A DNA stretch of 64,000 nucleotides from contig JAVJSU010000061.1 of the NCBI GenBank assembly GCA_040219275.1, forward strand, positions 124,001 through 188,000, written 5' to 3'. Below are positions 45,560 through 54,755 of the stretch, piece by piece; within the stretch, counting starts at the first letter, position 1; the number at the start of each line of letters is the position of its first letter. The notes below the pieces were generated by a model. The model did no database searches, had not been told where the DNA came from, and was given only the letters and a program-made list of their open reading frames with translations. Both the position numbers and the translations under genes were made by a program. Source of the stretch: JAVJSU01 sp040219275 (GTDB taxonomy: Bacteria; Chloroflexota; Anaerolineae; Aggregatilineales; Phototrophicaceae).

Positions 45560-46474
45560 ATGTTTGCTGATGTAGATTTCCTACGTACACAAATCCATAA
45601 GTACAAACTAGATCGTCTTGAAGAAAATATCATCAAACTTGCAGAACCATCTATACATATACACCGTGAGTTAGTAAGTGAAGACAAATTATCAATTGGA
45701 CAGTCAAAACTTGGTGGAAGACCAGATTTACCACCGGATTACACATGGCCCCATCGTGGAGATAAGCCACTGACCTTCATGGGACAGTTCAGATTTTCTG
45801 ATTTTGCAACATATGATCAAACTGGACTTCTTCCCCAACTAGGGATTCTTTCTTATTTCTATGATGTCGATAGCACCCCATGGGGTTTTCAGAATGAACG
45901 TGATGGCTGGCACATTCTATTTATGGAAGATGAAAACCAGGAACTTCAACGCATAGACCATCCGATCTATCAAGGAGAATGGATAGAAATTAAACCTCTT
46001 CCTGCACATCAATTAAGTTTTTCTAGCCAATTGTCTTTACCCCGTGTTTTCTTTAATGATCGAATGGAATACGATCTGGATTTTATAAAGGTAAATACGG
46101 ATTGGAGTAACAATGATTTCTCCGAACACCGCGCATACATAAAGATGTGTGATGACAATTATCCATCACCTCGCCATCATTTTCTTGGACAGCCTGTCTG
46201 TTGGCAAGACAAGGTTGAACGAGAGACCGTGATTTACTCTGAAAACATTCAAACAAGCCAACACCCTGAAACTGGACTTTACAGATACCTACCAGAGCAA
46301 CTCGAACATATTGCGACAGAGATGGATAAGTGGCTGTTTCTATTCCAGATTGATGAAGACGGCAGTATGAAGACCGTGCTTGAAGCAGGCGGAACGATCT
46401 ACATTTGTATTCCAAAGGCGAGTTTGGCTACACGTCGTTTCGAAGATTGTTGGACTATATTACAGTGTACATAA
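45560..46474 (+). CDS. DUF1963 (YwqG-like) protein
   Basis: 304 residues. The family signature appears early: QSKLGGRPDLPPDYTWPHRG, then FMGQFRFSDFATYDQ and GILSYFYDVDSTPWGF; near the end comes KWLFLFQIDED and TIYICIPKASLATRRFED. DUF1963 proteins are of unknown function. The ATG at 45560 has GGAGG eight bases upstream. The gene looks more AT-rich than its neighbours, and a 15-base direct repeat occurs on both sides, so it may have been acquired. Confidence 0.85.
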   Translation: MFADVDFLRTQIHKYKLDRLEENIIKLAEPSIHIHRELVSEDKLSIGQSKLGGRPDLPPDYTWPHRGDKPLTFMGQFRFSDFATYDQTGLLPQLGILSYFYDVDSTPWGFQNERDGWHILFMEDENQELQRIDHPIYQGEWIEIKPLPAHQLSFSSQLSLPRVFFNDRMEYDLDFIKVNTDWSNNDFSEHRAYIKMCDDNYPSPRHHFLGQPVCWQDKVERETVIYSENIQTSQHPETGLYRYLPEQLEHIATEMDKWLFLFQIDEDGSMKTVLEAGGTIYICIPKASLATRRFEDCWTILQCT

Positions 46475-46510
46475 GCACTGCAAAGAATATTCCACTAAGC
46501 TGATACTCTA

Positions 46511-46525
46511 AAAATAATGGGGTCG
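46511..46525. repeat. Right 15-base direct repeat flanking the DUF1963 gene
   Basis: AAAATAATGGGGTCG, identical to 45414-45428. It forms the left arm of the following hairpin. Confidence 0.7.
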
Positions 46526-46549
46526 CGGTTGTTATTACCACGACCCCAT
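46517..46549 (-). terminator. Terminator hairpin between DUF1963 and TPR genes
   Basis: ATGGGGTCG (46517-46525) pairs perfectly with CGACCCCAT (46541-46549). On the minus strand it is followed by TATTTTT, so it mainly serves the TPR gene ending at 46561. Confidence 0.75.
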
Positions 46550-46560
46550 GAGTCTCGATT

Positions 46561-49110
46561 TTAACCCGCTTCTTCCGTTGCTTCGGGGGTTTCGCTGGCT
46601 TCCGGTGTTTCTGTCGGTTCAAGCGTCTCTGTTGCCGTTGGCGTTCGTGTAATTGTCGGTGTCTGCGTGATTGTCGGCGTGCGTGTGATAGTTGGCGTTA
46701 ATGTCGCTGACGGAGTTTGCGTGGGCGTGGGTGAATTCGTCAGGAAGAATTCTGCCGTTGCCGTGCCTGCCGACTGCGTAAATTCAACCACCGCCGTTGT
46801 TGTCGCGTTAATTGATGATTGCGTTGCCGCCGCAGAAGTTGCCGTTGCCTGTCGATTCAGTTCCGCCACTGTTGCACGGATGTCTTCAATGCGTGTTTCA
46901 GCATCTGCGATGAACGGATAGCTAAAGACCTGTCCCCATGTCAATACAAATTGCAAATCCTCAATCGCAGGTTGATATTGCGCCAATCGCTCATAAATCA
47001 GCGCACGGAGATAGTGACGACTTCCGGTTTCGGCTGAGTTCAGCGCAGAATTAATCGCCGTTAGCGCCTGATCGTCATTACCTAATGCAAATTGTGCCGA
47101 AGCGCGATACTCATTCGCCACCGGAATCAACTCTGCTGGCAACTCTCCACCAATTTCGCCGAGCAATTGCAACGCCTCGGTATAAGCGCCACGTTCATTT
47201 TCACCGGCTTCGTCCACAAGGATACGCGCCCGCAACAACCGGATTTCATCATCGGCGATCAAACCCGTACCGAATAGCGCGTCGGTATCTTGCAATGCGA
47301 TATCATATTCGCCCAACGCATAAGCGACCCGCAGACGTTTGGCACGCAATTCAAACACATCACGGATGTCTAACGCGGCGTTGTAATCTGCCAGCGCCTG
47401 ACGATAACTGCGTTGACGATCATAGAGATCACCGCGTGTCGCATAAAGTTCAGCCGTGATCGCATCATCACCATTGGCTTGTAAACCAAAAGAATATGCA
47501 CCCAATGCCTGATCGTTATTGCCCTCTGCTTCCCGCGCATTGCCCAATAACAGGAAACCCTCGCCTGTATTGGGATAGAAAAATAGATAATCCTGGCTAA
47601 AGATCACCGCTAGACCGGGATCATCCAACGCGAGAGCAGAATCAACTTTTAGGCGGTGCGAATCGCGGTTATAGGGATTGATTTGCACGCTAAAATAACC
47701 CTCATAGGCGGCGGCATCAAAACTTTGCCGTGCGCCCGCTTCATTACCCTGCGCTTGTAGCGTTCGACCTTGCACAAGATAGGCGCGTCCTCTAGTAACG
47801 ATCAAAGCCTGATCGTCTACCAATTCCGGCACCAGCTGTGCACGATTTAAGACATCAATTGCACCTTGATAATTATTTTCAAGCAGATAACTCTGCGCGA
47901 TAATTTCATACGCCCGCGCATAGCGAGGATCAACCGTGAGCGTCGCTTCTGCACTGTCACGCGATTGTTGAAGTAAACCGCTCGCTGTGCCGCGATTACC
48001 GGCATCAATCAGGTCTTGCGCCTGTTTTAGATAAACTTCTGCAAAGCCAAGGTCAATCAATGGCTGATAAATAACTGCAAGTTCTGCGTTTACACCGTCA
48101 AAATTATCTAGCCGACCCTGTGCATTGTTCAGTGTATTTAAGGCGGCATCATCCTCATCCAACCCAAGATAAGCGAGTGCTTCGTAATAATAAGCATTCG
48201 GGCTGAAGATCGCCCCCTGCGACTCGCGATCTCGCACCGCTAGCGGAAGCGCCTCCTCATAATTTCCCTCGGTAATGAGTTGCGCGGCTTGCTGAACCGG
48301 ATTACCGATCGATGCAGGCAGGAACAATTCTGTCGCACGCGGAGTGATTTCAACCTGCCCGCGTTGAATATTCGATGGGAAAGTCGGACTCGGCGTAAAC
48401 GTCGGGTTTTGCGTAAAGTTGACCGTTGGCGATGGCGTTGGTGTAAAACCGGGGGTATTCGTCGGAGTAATCGTCGGAGTCAAGGTGGGTGGACGGGGTG
48501 TTTCCGATGCGCCGAACAAGGTAAATTGTACCTGTGGGCTGTTGGCGACTGCGTAAACAGCCCCGGCGGCAATCAACCCGAAAAACACCAGCGCGGCAAT
48601 CCCAAGTTGCAAACGCAATAAAACGATTTCGCGCTCTCCGGCGCGTCCACGAGTTTTACGCACCCATTCCGGTTCATCGACCACACGCGACTCAACATAC
48701 GCCTGCAAGATACGTTGTGCCTCTTCCTGTGCATCAATCACAGCATCCTGTGCAGGAATCGGTACGCCAGAACCATCTTCGCGCACATCATCGTCCACCA
48801 TCGAGGATTGCAACGGCGCTGTATCTACTTTCGCTGGCTTTGGCGCGACCAATTGCGTCGGATCAATCCCCAATGAGCGCACGGCTTTGGCGGCAGTATC
48901 ATTCGCCGGATTTATTTCTAATGCTTTTTGTAAGCAAATGAGCCGTTCACGTTTGTCTTTGGCGACACTGGCAAGATACAGCCAGGTTGTATCATTCTGT
49001 GGATCAAGTTTAAGCGACTGCTGAAGCAGTTTACGCGCACCGGCTTTGTCTCCGGATTTTGCCGCTTGTATACCCTGTTGTTGTAACTGACGTGCCTGTT
49101 CACTGGACAC
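46561..49110 (-). CDS. Membrane-anchored TPR protein with Thr/Pro-rich tail
   Basis: 849 residues. Two or three TPR motifs at the N-terminus (AKSGDKAGARKLLQQSLKLD, ERLICLQKALEINPAND) are cytoplasmic. One membrane helix follows (about 172-195, LGIAALVFFGLIAAGAVYAV). Outside come a TPTITPTNTPGFTPTPSPT-type linker and about ten TPR-like repeats (YQGAIDVLNRAQLVPELVD, YRQALADYNAALDIRDVFEL). The last 60 residues are Thr/Pro/Glu repeats (TRTPTITQTPTITRTPTATE). It is probably a scaffold spanning the envelope. The start is GTG at 49110 with AAGGGG upstream. Confidence 0.82.
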   Translation of the reverse strand: MSSEQARQLQQQGIQAAKSGDKAGARKLLQQSLKLDPQNDTTWLYLASVAKDKRERLICLQKALEINPANDTAAKAVRSLGIDPTQLVAPKPAKVDTAPLQSSMVDDDVREDGSGVPIPAQDAVIDAQEEAQRILQAYVESRVVDEPEWVRKTRGRAGEREIVLLRLQLGIAALVFFGLIAAGAVYAVANSPQVQFTLFGASETPRPPTLTPTITPTNTPGFTPTPSPTVNFTQNPTFTPSPTFPSNIQRGQVEITPRATELFLPASIGNPVQQAAQLITEGNYEEALPLAVRDRESQGAIFSPNAYYYEALAYLGLDEDDAALNTLNNAQGRLDNFDGVNAELAVIYQPLIDLGFAEVYLKQAQDLIDAGNRGTASGLLQQSRDSAEATLTVDPRYARAYEIIAQSYLLENNYQGAIDVLNRAQLVPELVDDQALIVTRGRAYLVQGRTLQAQGNEAGARQSFDAAAYEGYFSVQINPYNRDSHRLKVDSALALDDPGLAVIFSQDYLFFYPNTGEGFLLLGNAREAEGNNDQALGAYSFGLQANGDDAITAELYATRGDLYDRQRSYRQALADYNAALDIRDVFELRAKRLRVAYALGEYDIALQDTDALFGTGLIADDEIRLLRARILVDEAGENERGAYTEALQLLGEIGGELPAELIPVANEYRASAQFALGNDDQALTAINSALNSAETGSRHYLRALIYERLAQYQPAIEDLQFVLTWGQVFSYPFIADAETRIEDIRATVAELNRQATATSAAATQSSINATTTAVVEFTQSAGTATAEFFLTNSPTPTQTPSATLTPTITRTPTITQTPTITRTPTATETLEPTETPEASETPEATEEAG

Positions 49111-49289
49111 GTTTCACCCCTTCCCTCGAAAGATAGCCTTGCTATCATTGTAGAAGCCCTGCCATCATTGTAATACGAAGCGCGAGTTACAAACAAAAAA
49201 CATCGGAAGATACGGTTCGGTTTTTGTTATGTGAGCGTAAAATACCGGATATTCAATGCCAAAAATGGGCAAACTCTAATTTTAGGCAA

Positions 49290-49320
49290 TAAAAAGCCGG
49301 TGACACTATCGCCACCGGCT
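49290..49320 (-). terminator. Terminator of the 5'-nucleotidase gene
   Basis: AGCCGGTG (49295-49302) pairs with CACCGGCT (49313-49320). On the minus strand the stem is followed by TTTT, 36 bases after the stop at 49356. Confidence 0.87.
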
Positions 49321-49355
49321 AAGAAATTTACAGACTTAACTGCAAAGGGTACGGA

Positions 49356-50921
49356 TTATTCAGCGTTGATCTGAATAATACGACCTTCAACTTCCGGTGC
49401 AACCGGGCTGTTGGCGGCGATGTAATCTGCCACTGCCTGATCCAACGGGGTACCGAAGTCATACGGGTTAATTGAATTTTCGGCAAGGGTAACGAAACCA
49501 TCACCACCGGTACGATTAAAGTCGTTAATGGCGATGCTGTAAATGGCTTCAGGATCAAGCGGCACATATGCGCCATCAACCCAAACTTCTGCACTGACAA
49601 CACGGCTACCAACTTCTTGTGTCAGATCAAAGGTGTAACGTAAACCGGAAACCTGCAAGAAGCGACCTGCAACTTCTTCTACCTGAGCAACACTATTTTC
49701 CAGTGTTGAAAGTACGTCTGCGCCGGTCAATTCGGCTGTACTGATGAGGTTACCGAAAGGCAGAACGGTCAGAACTTCACCGAGTGTGATTTCGCCTTCG
49801 TCAATATCAGCACGGATACCGCCGCCATTCTGGAAAGCAATATCAACACCGGTTTCTGCACGGATCGCATCAGCAATCAAGTTACCGAGGTTACATTCTG
49901 CAACACGGCAGACAGCACGATCACCCACGAGGAAGACGCTCGCTTCACCAACAGGTTGGTTACGCAGTTCTTCAATCGGAGCCGCCAAACCGGCGATGAT
50001 ATCGGAGACATCAGGATCAGGTGTGATATAACGGGACAGAAGAATTGCATCACCTTCCCACTCGGTCAGCACGCCGGCGCTATCAAAGGTCACATCCAAA
50101 CGACCAAGATAAACGGTTTGGGTGCTTGCCTGTACAACGAGAACCGGCTCACCACTGGCGCTTTCCAAAACGGTCGGGTATTCGCCATCAGCACCGGAAG
50201 CAGAGTTGCTGAGGAATGTGTTGGTGTGACCACCGACAACCACATCCACGCCAGAAACGCCCTGTGCAACTAGAAGATCAGCGGCATAACCGATGTGGGT
50301 GACGAGAATGATCTTGTCTACGCCCTGTGCGGTCAGTTCATCCACATATTGTTGGGTAACGGCGATCAAATCGTAGTTGAAGACCAGTTCATCACCGGGG
50401 GAAGAAAGAATTTCTGATTCCGGTGTGACCAGACCGATAATACCGACGGATTCACCGTTTACGTCGATCACGGCGTAAGGATCGATCAAACCGGCAAGTG
50501 AGGGTGATTCGCTGAAATCGACATTGGCGGTTACAACCGGGAAGTTCACACCTTCGACGAATGCGGCGAGTGTTTCGTCGCCATCATCGAACTCATGATT
50601 ACCGAGTGTCATGCCGTCATAGCCGAGCGCATTCATGATTGCGACCTGATCTTGACCACGGTACTGAATGTGAAAGAGCGTACCGGTGAAACGATCGCCA
50701 CCATCGAGCAACAGTGAATTTTCGACTTCACCACGAATCTGATCAACGACAGTTGCTTGACGTGCCGCACCACCATCACCACTGCTTTGTGCGTCATGGT
50801 GAGCATGGGTGTCGTTGGTGTGCATGATGGTCAAACTAAATGTTTCTTCGTCCTGTGCATACACCACACCAGCAAGCATGGTGAGCATAGCAAGACATAC
50901 TAAAACTGAAAATTTACGCAT
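49356..50921 (-). CDS. Secreted 5'-nucleotidase/UDP-sugar hydrolase family protein
   Basis: 521 residues with a signal peptide (MRKFSVLVCLAMLTMLAGVV, then YAQDEE). The metallophosphoesterase domain has IMHTNDTHAHHD, LLDGGDRFTG, LGNHEFDDG, VTHIGYAAD and VGGHTNTFL for the two-metal site. The C-terminal nucleotide-binding domain has NGGGIRADIDEGEITLGEVL, LPFGN and RTGGDGF. It removes phosphate from external nucleotides, probably for scavenging. GGAGGAG lies eight bases before the ATG at 50921, so that start is chosen over 50945. Confidence 0.95.
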   Translation of the reverse strand: MRKFSVLVCLAMLTMLAGVVYAQDEETFSLTIMHTNDTHAHHDAQSSGDGGAARQATVVDQIRGEVENSLLLDGGDRFTGTLFHIQYRGQDQVAIMNALGYDGMTLGNHEFDDGDETLAAFVEGVNFPVVTANVDFSESPSLAGLIDPYAVIDVNGESVGIIGLVTPESEILSSPGDELVFNYDLIAVTQQYVDELTAQGVDKIILVTHIGYAADLLVAQGVSGVDVVVGGHTNTFLSNSASGADGEYPTVLESASGEPVLVVQASTQTVYLGRLDVTFDSAGVLTEWEGDAILLSRYITPDPDVSDIIAGLAAPIEELRNQPVGEASVFLVGDRAVCRVAECNLGNLIADAIRAETGVDIAFQNGGGIRADIDEGEITLGEVLTVLPFGNLISTAELTGADVLSTLENSVAQVEEVAGRFLQVSGLRYTFDLTQEVGSRVVSAEVWVDGAYVPLDPEAIYSIAINDFNRTGGDGFVTLAENSINPYDFGTPLDQAVADYIAANSPVAPEVEGRIIQINAE

Positions 50922-51073
50922 ATTGAACATCTCCTCCAGAATCATTTATGTGTATGTGTGCGTCATGTTGATAGCCAACATGGTACACACAGTATACCGA
51001 CTTTGGAGTATGTGCCAACTTGTTTATGTAAAGTTTAAGAACAGATCATCGTTTTGTAGTGAGAAGTAGACGA

Positions 51074-51868
51074 TTAAACAGGGGGCCAGGGATAATTGGG
51101 ACCCGGACCGGGCTGAGGATAGACTTTTGAATCTAAAACGCGCTGGATACGGCGTTGGAACGCACGCATTTCAGCCTCATTGATGAGTTCGCGCATCTGT
51201 AGGCGGTAGGAATCAGTAGGATCATCCAACTTTTTACACAATGCTTCAATATCTGCCAGGAGCAAATCAGGGATCGTCTGTCCGGCGAAATTCCAGATCA
51301 CGGTGCGGAGCTTATGCACGTTGTTGAATGTCAGCCCATGATCTATGCCCCACACATGCCCCTGTGCATCTAAAACGCAATGCCCACCCTTGCGATCCGC
51401 ATTATTTACCAGAGCATCAAACAAAGAAAGGCGCATCAACTGAGGTAATACGCTCTCATCAAACGAGAAGTAATTTATTTCTGGATCATGATGGACAAAA
51501 AATTGAATCGATCCGATTCCATCAGGACCATCACGCAACACCGTGGGCGGAACAACTTTCCAATTTAATGTTTCTGAGGTGAGGAATGCCGCACGTTCCC
51601 GATAACACAATGTACCATCGGGGAAATCCCACAGTGGGCGCTCGCCCCGACGTGGTTTATAGACGGCGAGCACCTCGATGTCATCATTTTCTATAGAAAG
51701 CAGATACGTGTAATTTGAACTCCAGCGAATTGTGCCGTGTTCTTCGCTCACCTGCCCATTCTCAAGGATATTCAGTACCTTTTCAAACGTAATTGCCTCA
51801 GAAGTGTCGTCTGAGGCATCGTCAATATCAGGTGTATCTTCGTTGGGGATGCGTTCGTCGTCGCTCAT
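51074..51868 (-). CDS. SCO1664-family protein (phosphoinositide-kinase-like fold)
   Basis: 264 residues. Motifs include IEVLAVYKPRRGERPLWDFP, LCYRERAAFLTSETL, LFDALVNNADRKGGHCVLD and HVWGIDHGLTFN. The NNADRKGGH and IDHG stretches resemble the catalytic and metal-binding loops of PI3/4-kinase-like enzymes, so phosphotransfer is possible, but no activity is known. Its ATG directly follows the DUF3090 stop. The order phosphatase, DUF3090, SCO1664 is conserved in Actinobacteria and Chloroflexi. Confidence 0.88.
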   Translation of the reverse strand: MSDDERIPNEDTPDIDDASDDTSEAITFEKVLNILENGQVSEEHGTIRWSSNYTYLLSIENDDIEVLAVYKPRRGERPLWDFPDGTLCYRERAAFLTSETLNWKVVPPTVLRDGPDGIGSIQFFVHHDPEINYFSFDESVLPQLMRLSLFDALVNNADRKGGHCVLDAQGHVWGIDHGLTFNNVHKLRTVIWNFAGQTIPDLLLADIEALCKKLDDPTDSYRLQMRELINEAEMRAFQRRIQRVLDSKVYPQPGPGPNYPWPPV

Positions 51869-52393
51869 TTACGTCCAGTAGTATACTAATCGCCCATTTT
51901 GTTTGGGGTCTGCACGCCCAGAATTTACCGTCTGCATTGCTTTCTGGCTCAGCGCCTGCATTTGCTCACGGCTACACCATAAGCGTACGACACCGGGTTC
52001 CAACTCGTCATCATTGATGATTTCTTCCAATGCGTCCGTTTCCGGCACAACCAGTTCCTGCGCGACGAGCACAATCTTATTTTGATCCTCGTCAAAACCC
52101 AGCCCCATCTGTGATACGCGAAAGACCGGTTCAATAGGTTCACGCAAATCCATATCAATGCTGTGAATGTCGATCGCTTCCGGCAAATCTTCATCGTCGA
52201 AGCGTTCATCAAGGTCTTCAATCAATTCGTTGATTGCTTCACTCAATGCCCAAGACTGTTCTTTTTCTACAACCAACGACACAATACGATTGTTATATCC
52301 CGCCTGCAAGTAAAAGACACGCTTACCTTTGGGACCAATCGTACCAATCGTCACGAAATCTACTTCTTTAAGTTCGATCTGAATATTTGGCAT
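51869..52393 (-). CDS. DUF3090 protein
   Basis: 174 residues. Features of the family are the N-terminal ELKEVDFVTIGTIGPKGKRV and FYLQAGYNNRIVSLVVEKEQ, and the C-terminal VRLWCSREQMQALSQKAMQT followed by SGRADP. Function is unknown; the family nearly always accompanies the genes found on either side here. The ATG at 52393 follows AGGAATAAGT, and the stop is immediately followed by the next start, consistent with coupled translation. Confidence 0.92.
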   Translation of the reverse strand: MPNIQIELKEVDFVTIGTIGPKGKRVFYLQAGYNNRIVSLVVEKEQSWALSEAINELIEDLDERFDDEDLPEAIDIHSIDMDLREPIEPVFRVSQMGLGFDEDQNKIVLVAQELVVPETDALEEIINDDELEPGVVRLWCSREQMQALSQKAMQTVNSGRADPKQNGRLVYYWT

Positions 52394-52405
52394 ACTTATT
52401 CCTGA

Positions 52406-53071
52406 TTATCCATGCGTGCCATTTTTCGTTAATTCCTGTTTTTCTGCTTTACGTTCACGCTCCATACTCTGGACGTGTGCAGTATCGTTCATCGTACCCA
52501 CAAATGGGCGACTATGACCAAGCATTAATGTGTTGATTGATGCTGGTGACACAACAATACGCTGAAAATTATCGAGATGCTGTCCTAAGTAATGAGATAA
52601 TACCATCTTGATTAAATCTGCATGAGAGACAATAACAATCATCTCCCGCGGATGTTTCTTGACGAATTGTTCAATTTCATTGACCGCCCGTACCTGCACA
52701 TCCCGCATCGCTTCTCCGTTCGGGAAAACCGCACGCGACGGGTACTCCTGCACAACGTCCCACATTTTGCGCTGGCGCAAGGCAGAAATTGACATCCCTT
52801 CCCAGTCTCCATAGCGCACCTCGCCGATACCGAGATTTTGCTCTATTTCCAGGTGTGGATGATGAGCGCGGATTGCCTCCGCAGTCTCCATTGTACGCTC
52901 TAATGGGCTGGCGTAAATATGCTTGATGGGTGCATCCGCCAACCGCTTACCCAGCGCTTCTGCCTGTGCAATACCTTCTTCGTTTAAATGTACGCCGGGA
53001 GTCCATCCTGCGAGTTTACCCGTTTTCACAAAATCATTGACGGCGTGACGTACAAGCAAGATTGTCGTCAT
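52406..53071 (-). CDS. Histidine phosphatase-family protein (phosphomutase-like, MSMEG_4193 type)
   Basis: 221 residues. The catalytic histidine lies in ILLVRHAVNDFVKTGKLAGW (RHA rather than the common RHG), with a second active-site part in ASPLERTMETAEAIRA, the acid in LGIGEVRYGDWEGMS and the second histidine in VIVSHADLIKMVLSHYLGQ. The long TGKLAGWTPGVHLNEEG insert is characteristic of the subgroup that travels with DUF3090 and SCO1664 proteins. The substrate is unknown. It is the first gene of the trio. Confidence 0.9.
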   Translation of the reverse strand: MTTILLVRHAVNDFVKTGKLAGWTPGVHLNEEGIAQAEALGKRLADAPIKHIYASPLERTMETAEAIRAHHPHLEIEQNLGIGEVRYGDWEGMSISALRQRKMWDVVQEYPSRAVFPNGEAMRDVQVRAVNEIEQFVKKHPREMIVIVSHADLIKMVLSHYLGQHLDNFQRIVVSPASINTLMLGHSRPFVGTMNDTAHVQSMERERKAEKQELTKNGTHG

Positions 53072-53256
53072 AGAGAGTTCTCAAATTCTTTATCTTTGTA
53101 AAACAATAATAACATATCCCCCTCCAACTCAATACCCGCTGAGTAAGATTTTGATGAGATTCAAACAGAAGTTCACGATTTTCACAGAATGTAGTCAGGC
53201 AATAACGCCATCTTGCAGTTATAATGAATACATTAAGACGAATTCAGGGCTACAGG

Positions 53257-53841
53257 ATGAAGATTGGAATCATCTCAGATATACATGGAGACTACAGGGC
53301 GCTAACAACAGTTTTGGAACGGTTGGACAATCACCATCAGGTGGATCAAATTTTATGTGCGGGTGATCTCGTCGGGCGAGGACCACAACAGGAAGAGGTG
53401 GTCAAGCTCATTCGTGAACGGGATATCCAGTCAGTACGTGGTAATCACGATGATTGGGCAGATCATGTATCTGCATCCAGCACGTCATATTTACGCAACC
53501 TTCCATTAGACTGGTATGGCGAGTTCGATGGCATTAAGATTTTTATGTGTCATGGCAAACCGGGCAACAACCTGTGGGGATTGTATAAAGATCATGTTTC
53601 AAAAACGTTGCTGAATATGATGCTTTCATCATTAAAAGCAGACGTACTTATTGCCGGGCATACACATGTACCTATGTATATGCGTGTCAAACAGGGTTGT
53701 GTTGTCAATCCGGGGTCAATTTTTACGTTCAAAAACACACGGGCAACCTCGCGTACTTACGGGGTGCTGCATCTACCGGAAATGAAATTCGACCTGTTTG
53801 ATGTCGTCGCCGAACCTATTCGCAAAGTACAAATAGGCTAG
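53257..53841 (+). CDS. Metallophosphoesterase, YfcE/MJ0936-like
   Basis: 194 residues. The two-metal phosphoesterase motifs are MKIGIISDIHGDY, LCAGDLVGRGP, VRGNHDDWADH, MCHGKPGN and IAGHTHVPMYMRV. The small size and lack of an export signal match the cytoplasmic YfcE-like phosphodiesterases. The substrate is unknown. The ATG at 53257 begins exactly at the first conserved strand; the longer reading from 53224 adds unrelated sequence. The gene stands alone, followed by a terminator. Confidence 0.92.
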   Translation: MKIGIISDIHGDYRALTTVLERLDNHHQVDQILCAGDLVGRGPQQEEVVKLIRERDIQSVRGNHDDWADHVSASSTSYLRNLPLDWYGEFDGIKIFMCHGKPGNNLWGLYKDHVSKTLLNMMLSSLKADVLIAGHTHVPMYMRVKQGCVVNPGSIFTFKNTRATSRTYGVLHLPEMKFDLFDVVAEPIRKVQIG

Positions 53842-53866
53842 GCATCGACTATCATCGCACTAGATC

Positions 53867-53900
53867 CACGGAGGGCATTTTCTGTGACCCTCTGTGTTTT
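53867..53900 (+). terminator. Terminator after the phosphoesterase gene
   Basis: CACGGAGGG (53867-53875) pairs with CCCTCTGTG (53888-53896) with one G-U pair, followed by TTTT. Confidence 0.7.
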
Positions 53901-53972
53901 CTATGCAGTTATGACACGTTACTTTTCAAACCCATTTGATTTAAACCAATCAGCGAGTTTATAAGACTTCCT

Positions 53973-54755
53973 ATGAATGATCCTATAAATGAAGATTTGA
54001 ACAAAGATTATCGTCAGCACTACACGCGGGAATATTTCCAACGTTGGAATTATGCAGATCGTGGTATGGGGCGCTTTAGCATGTACTGGTTCGCCCGCCG
54101 TTATTACGCATCGCTCGTCCGGCGGTATGCACCTAAAAATGAATCTGACCCCAAATTGTTAGAAATGGGCTGTGGTTTAGGGCATTTGCTCGGCTTATTG
54201 CAGGACGATTTTAAGTGCATCGGCATTGATCTTATTGATTACAGCATCGAACAAACACTCATCAACGCGCCCAAAGCCGAAGCCTATCAAATGGATGTGG
54301 GCGAAATCGGTGACCGCTTTGAACCCAATAGCCTGAGTGTGGTCGTCGCCTTGCATCTCGTGGAGCATCTACCCGACCCACAGGAGACCATCCGACAGGT
54401 CAACCGCTTACTCAAACCCGGCGGAATATTTCTATTCGCCACGCCCCACCCCGAATACAGCTTCCGCCGTTTTAAAGACCGCGAAAATGATGCCATCGGC
54501 AAAGACAAAACCCACATTAATTGTCATGTGCCTGCGGTTTGGAAACAATGGAGCGAGGAAAATGGGTTTGAGGTCATTAAGCAATTCGGTGATGGCTTAT
54601 GGGATGTGCCCTATTTGCCGATAATCCCCAAGATTGTGCAATTCGGCATGTTTGGCTTGCCCGCATTTATGCAGGTCGCCACCAAAACAACCTTAACGCC
54701 GCTTACATTCGGGGTTAATCAAATCAACATTACCCGAAAAATCAGCGGGGTTTAG
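53973..54755 (+). CDS. Class I SAM-dependent methyltransferase
   Basis: 260 residues. SAM-binding motif I is LLEMGCGLGHLLGLLQ, then CIGIDLIDYSIEQ and VVALHLVEHLPDPQETIRQV, followed by LLKPGGIFLFATPHPEYSFR. Substrate is unknown; the NCHVPAVWKQW segment suggests a small-molecule or lipid/quinone-type methyltransferase, but this is weak. No ribosome-binding site is clear at 53973. The 3' end overlaps the convergent NUDIX gene by four bases. Confidence 0.85.
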   Translation: MNDPINEDLNKDYRQHYTREYFQRWNYADRGMGRFSMYWFARRYYASLVRRYAPKNESDPKLLEMGCGLGHLLGLLQDDFKCIGIDLIDYSIEQTLINAPKAEAYQMDVGEIGDRFEPNSLSVVVALHLVEHLPDPQETIRQVNRLLKPGGIFLFATPHPEYSFRRFKDRENDAIGKDKTHINCHVPAVWKQWSEENGFEVIKQFGDGLWDVPYLPIIPKIVQFGMFGLPAFMQVATKTTLTPLTFGVNQINITRKISGV

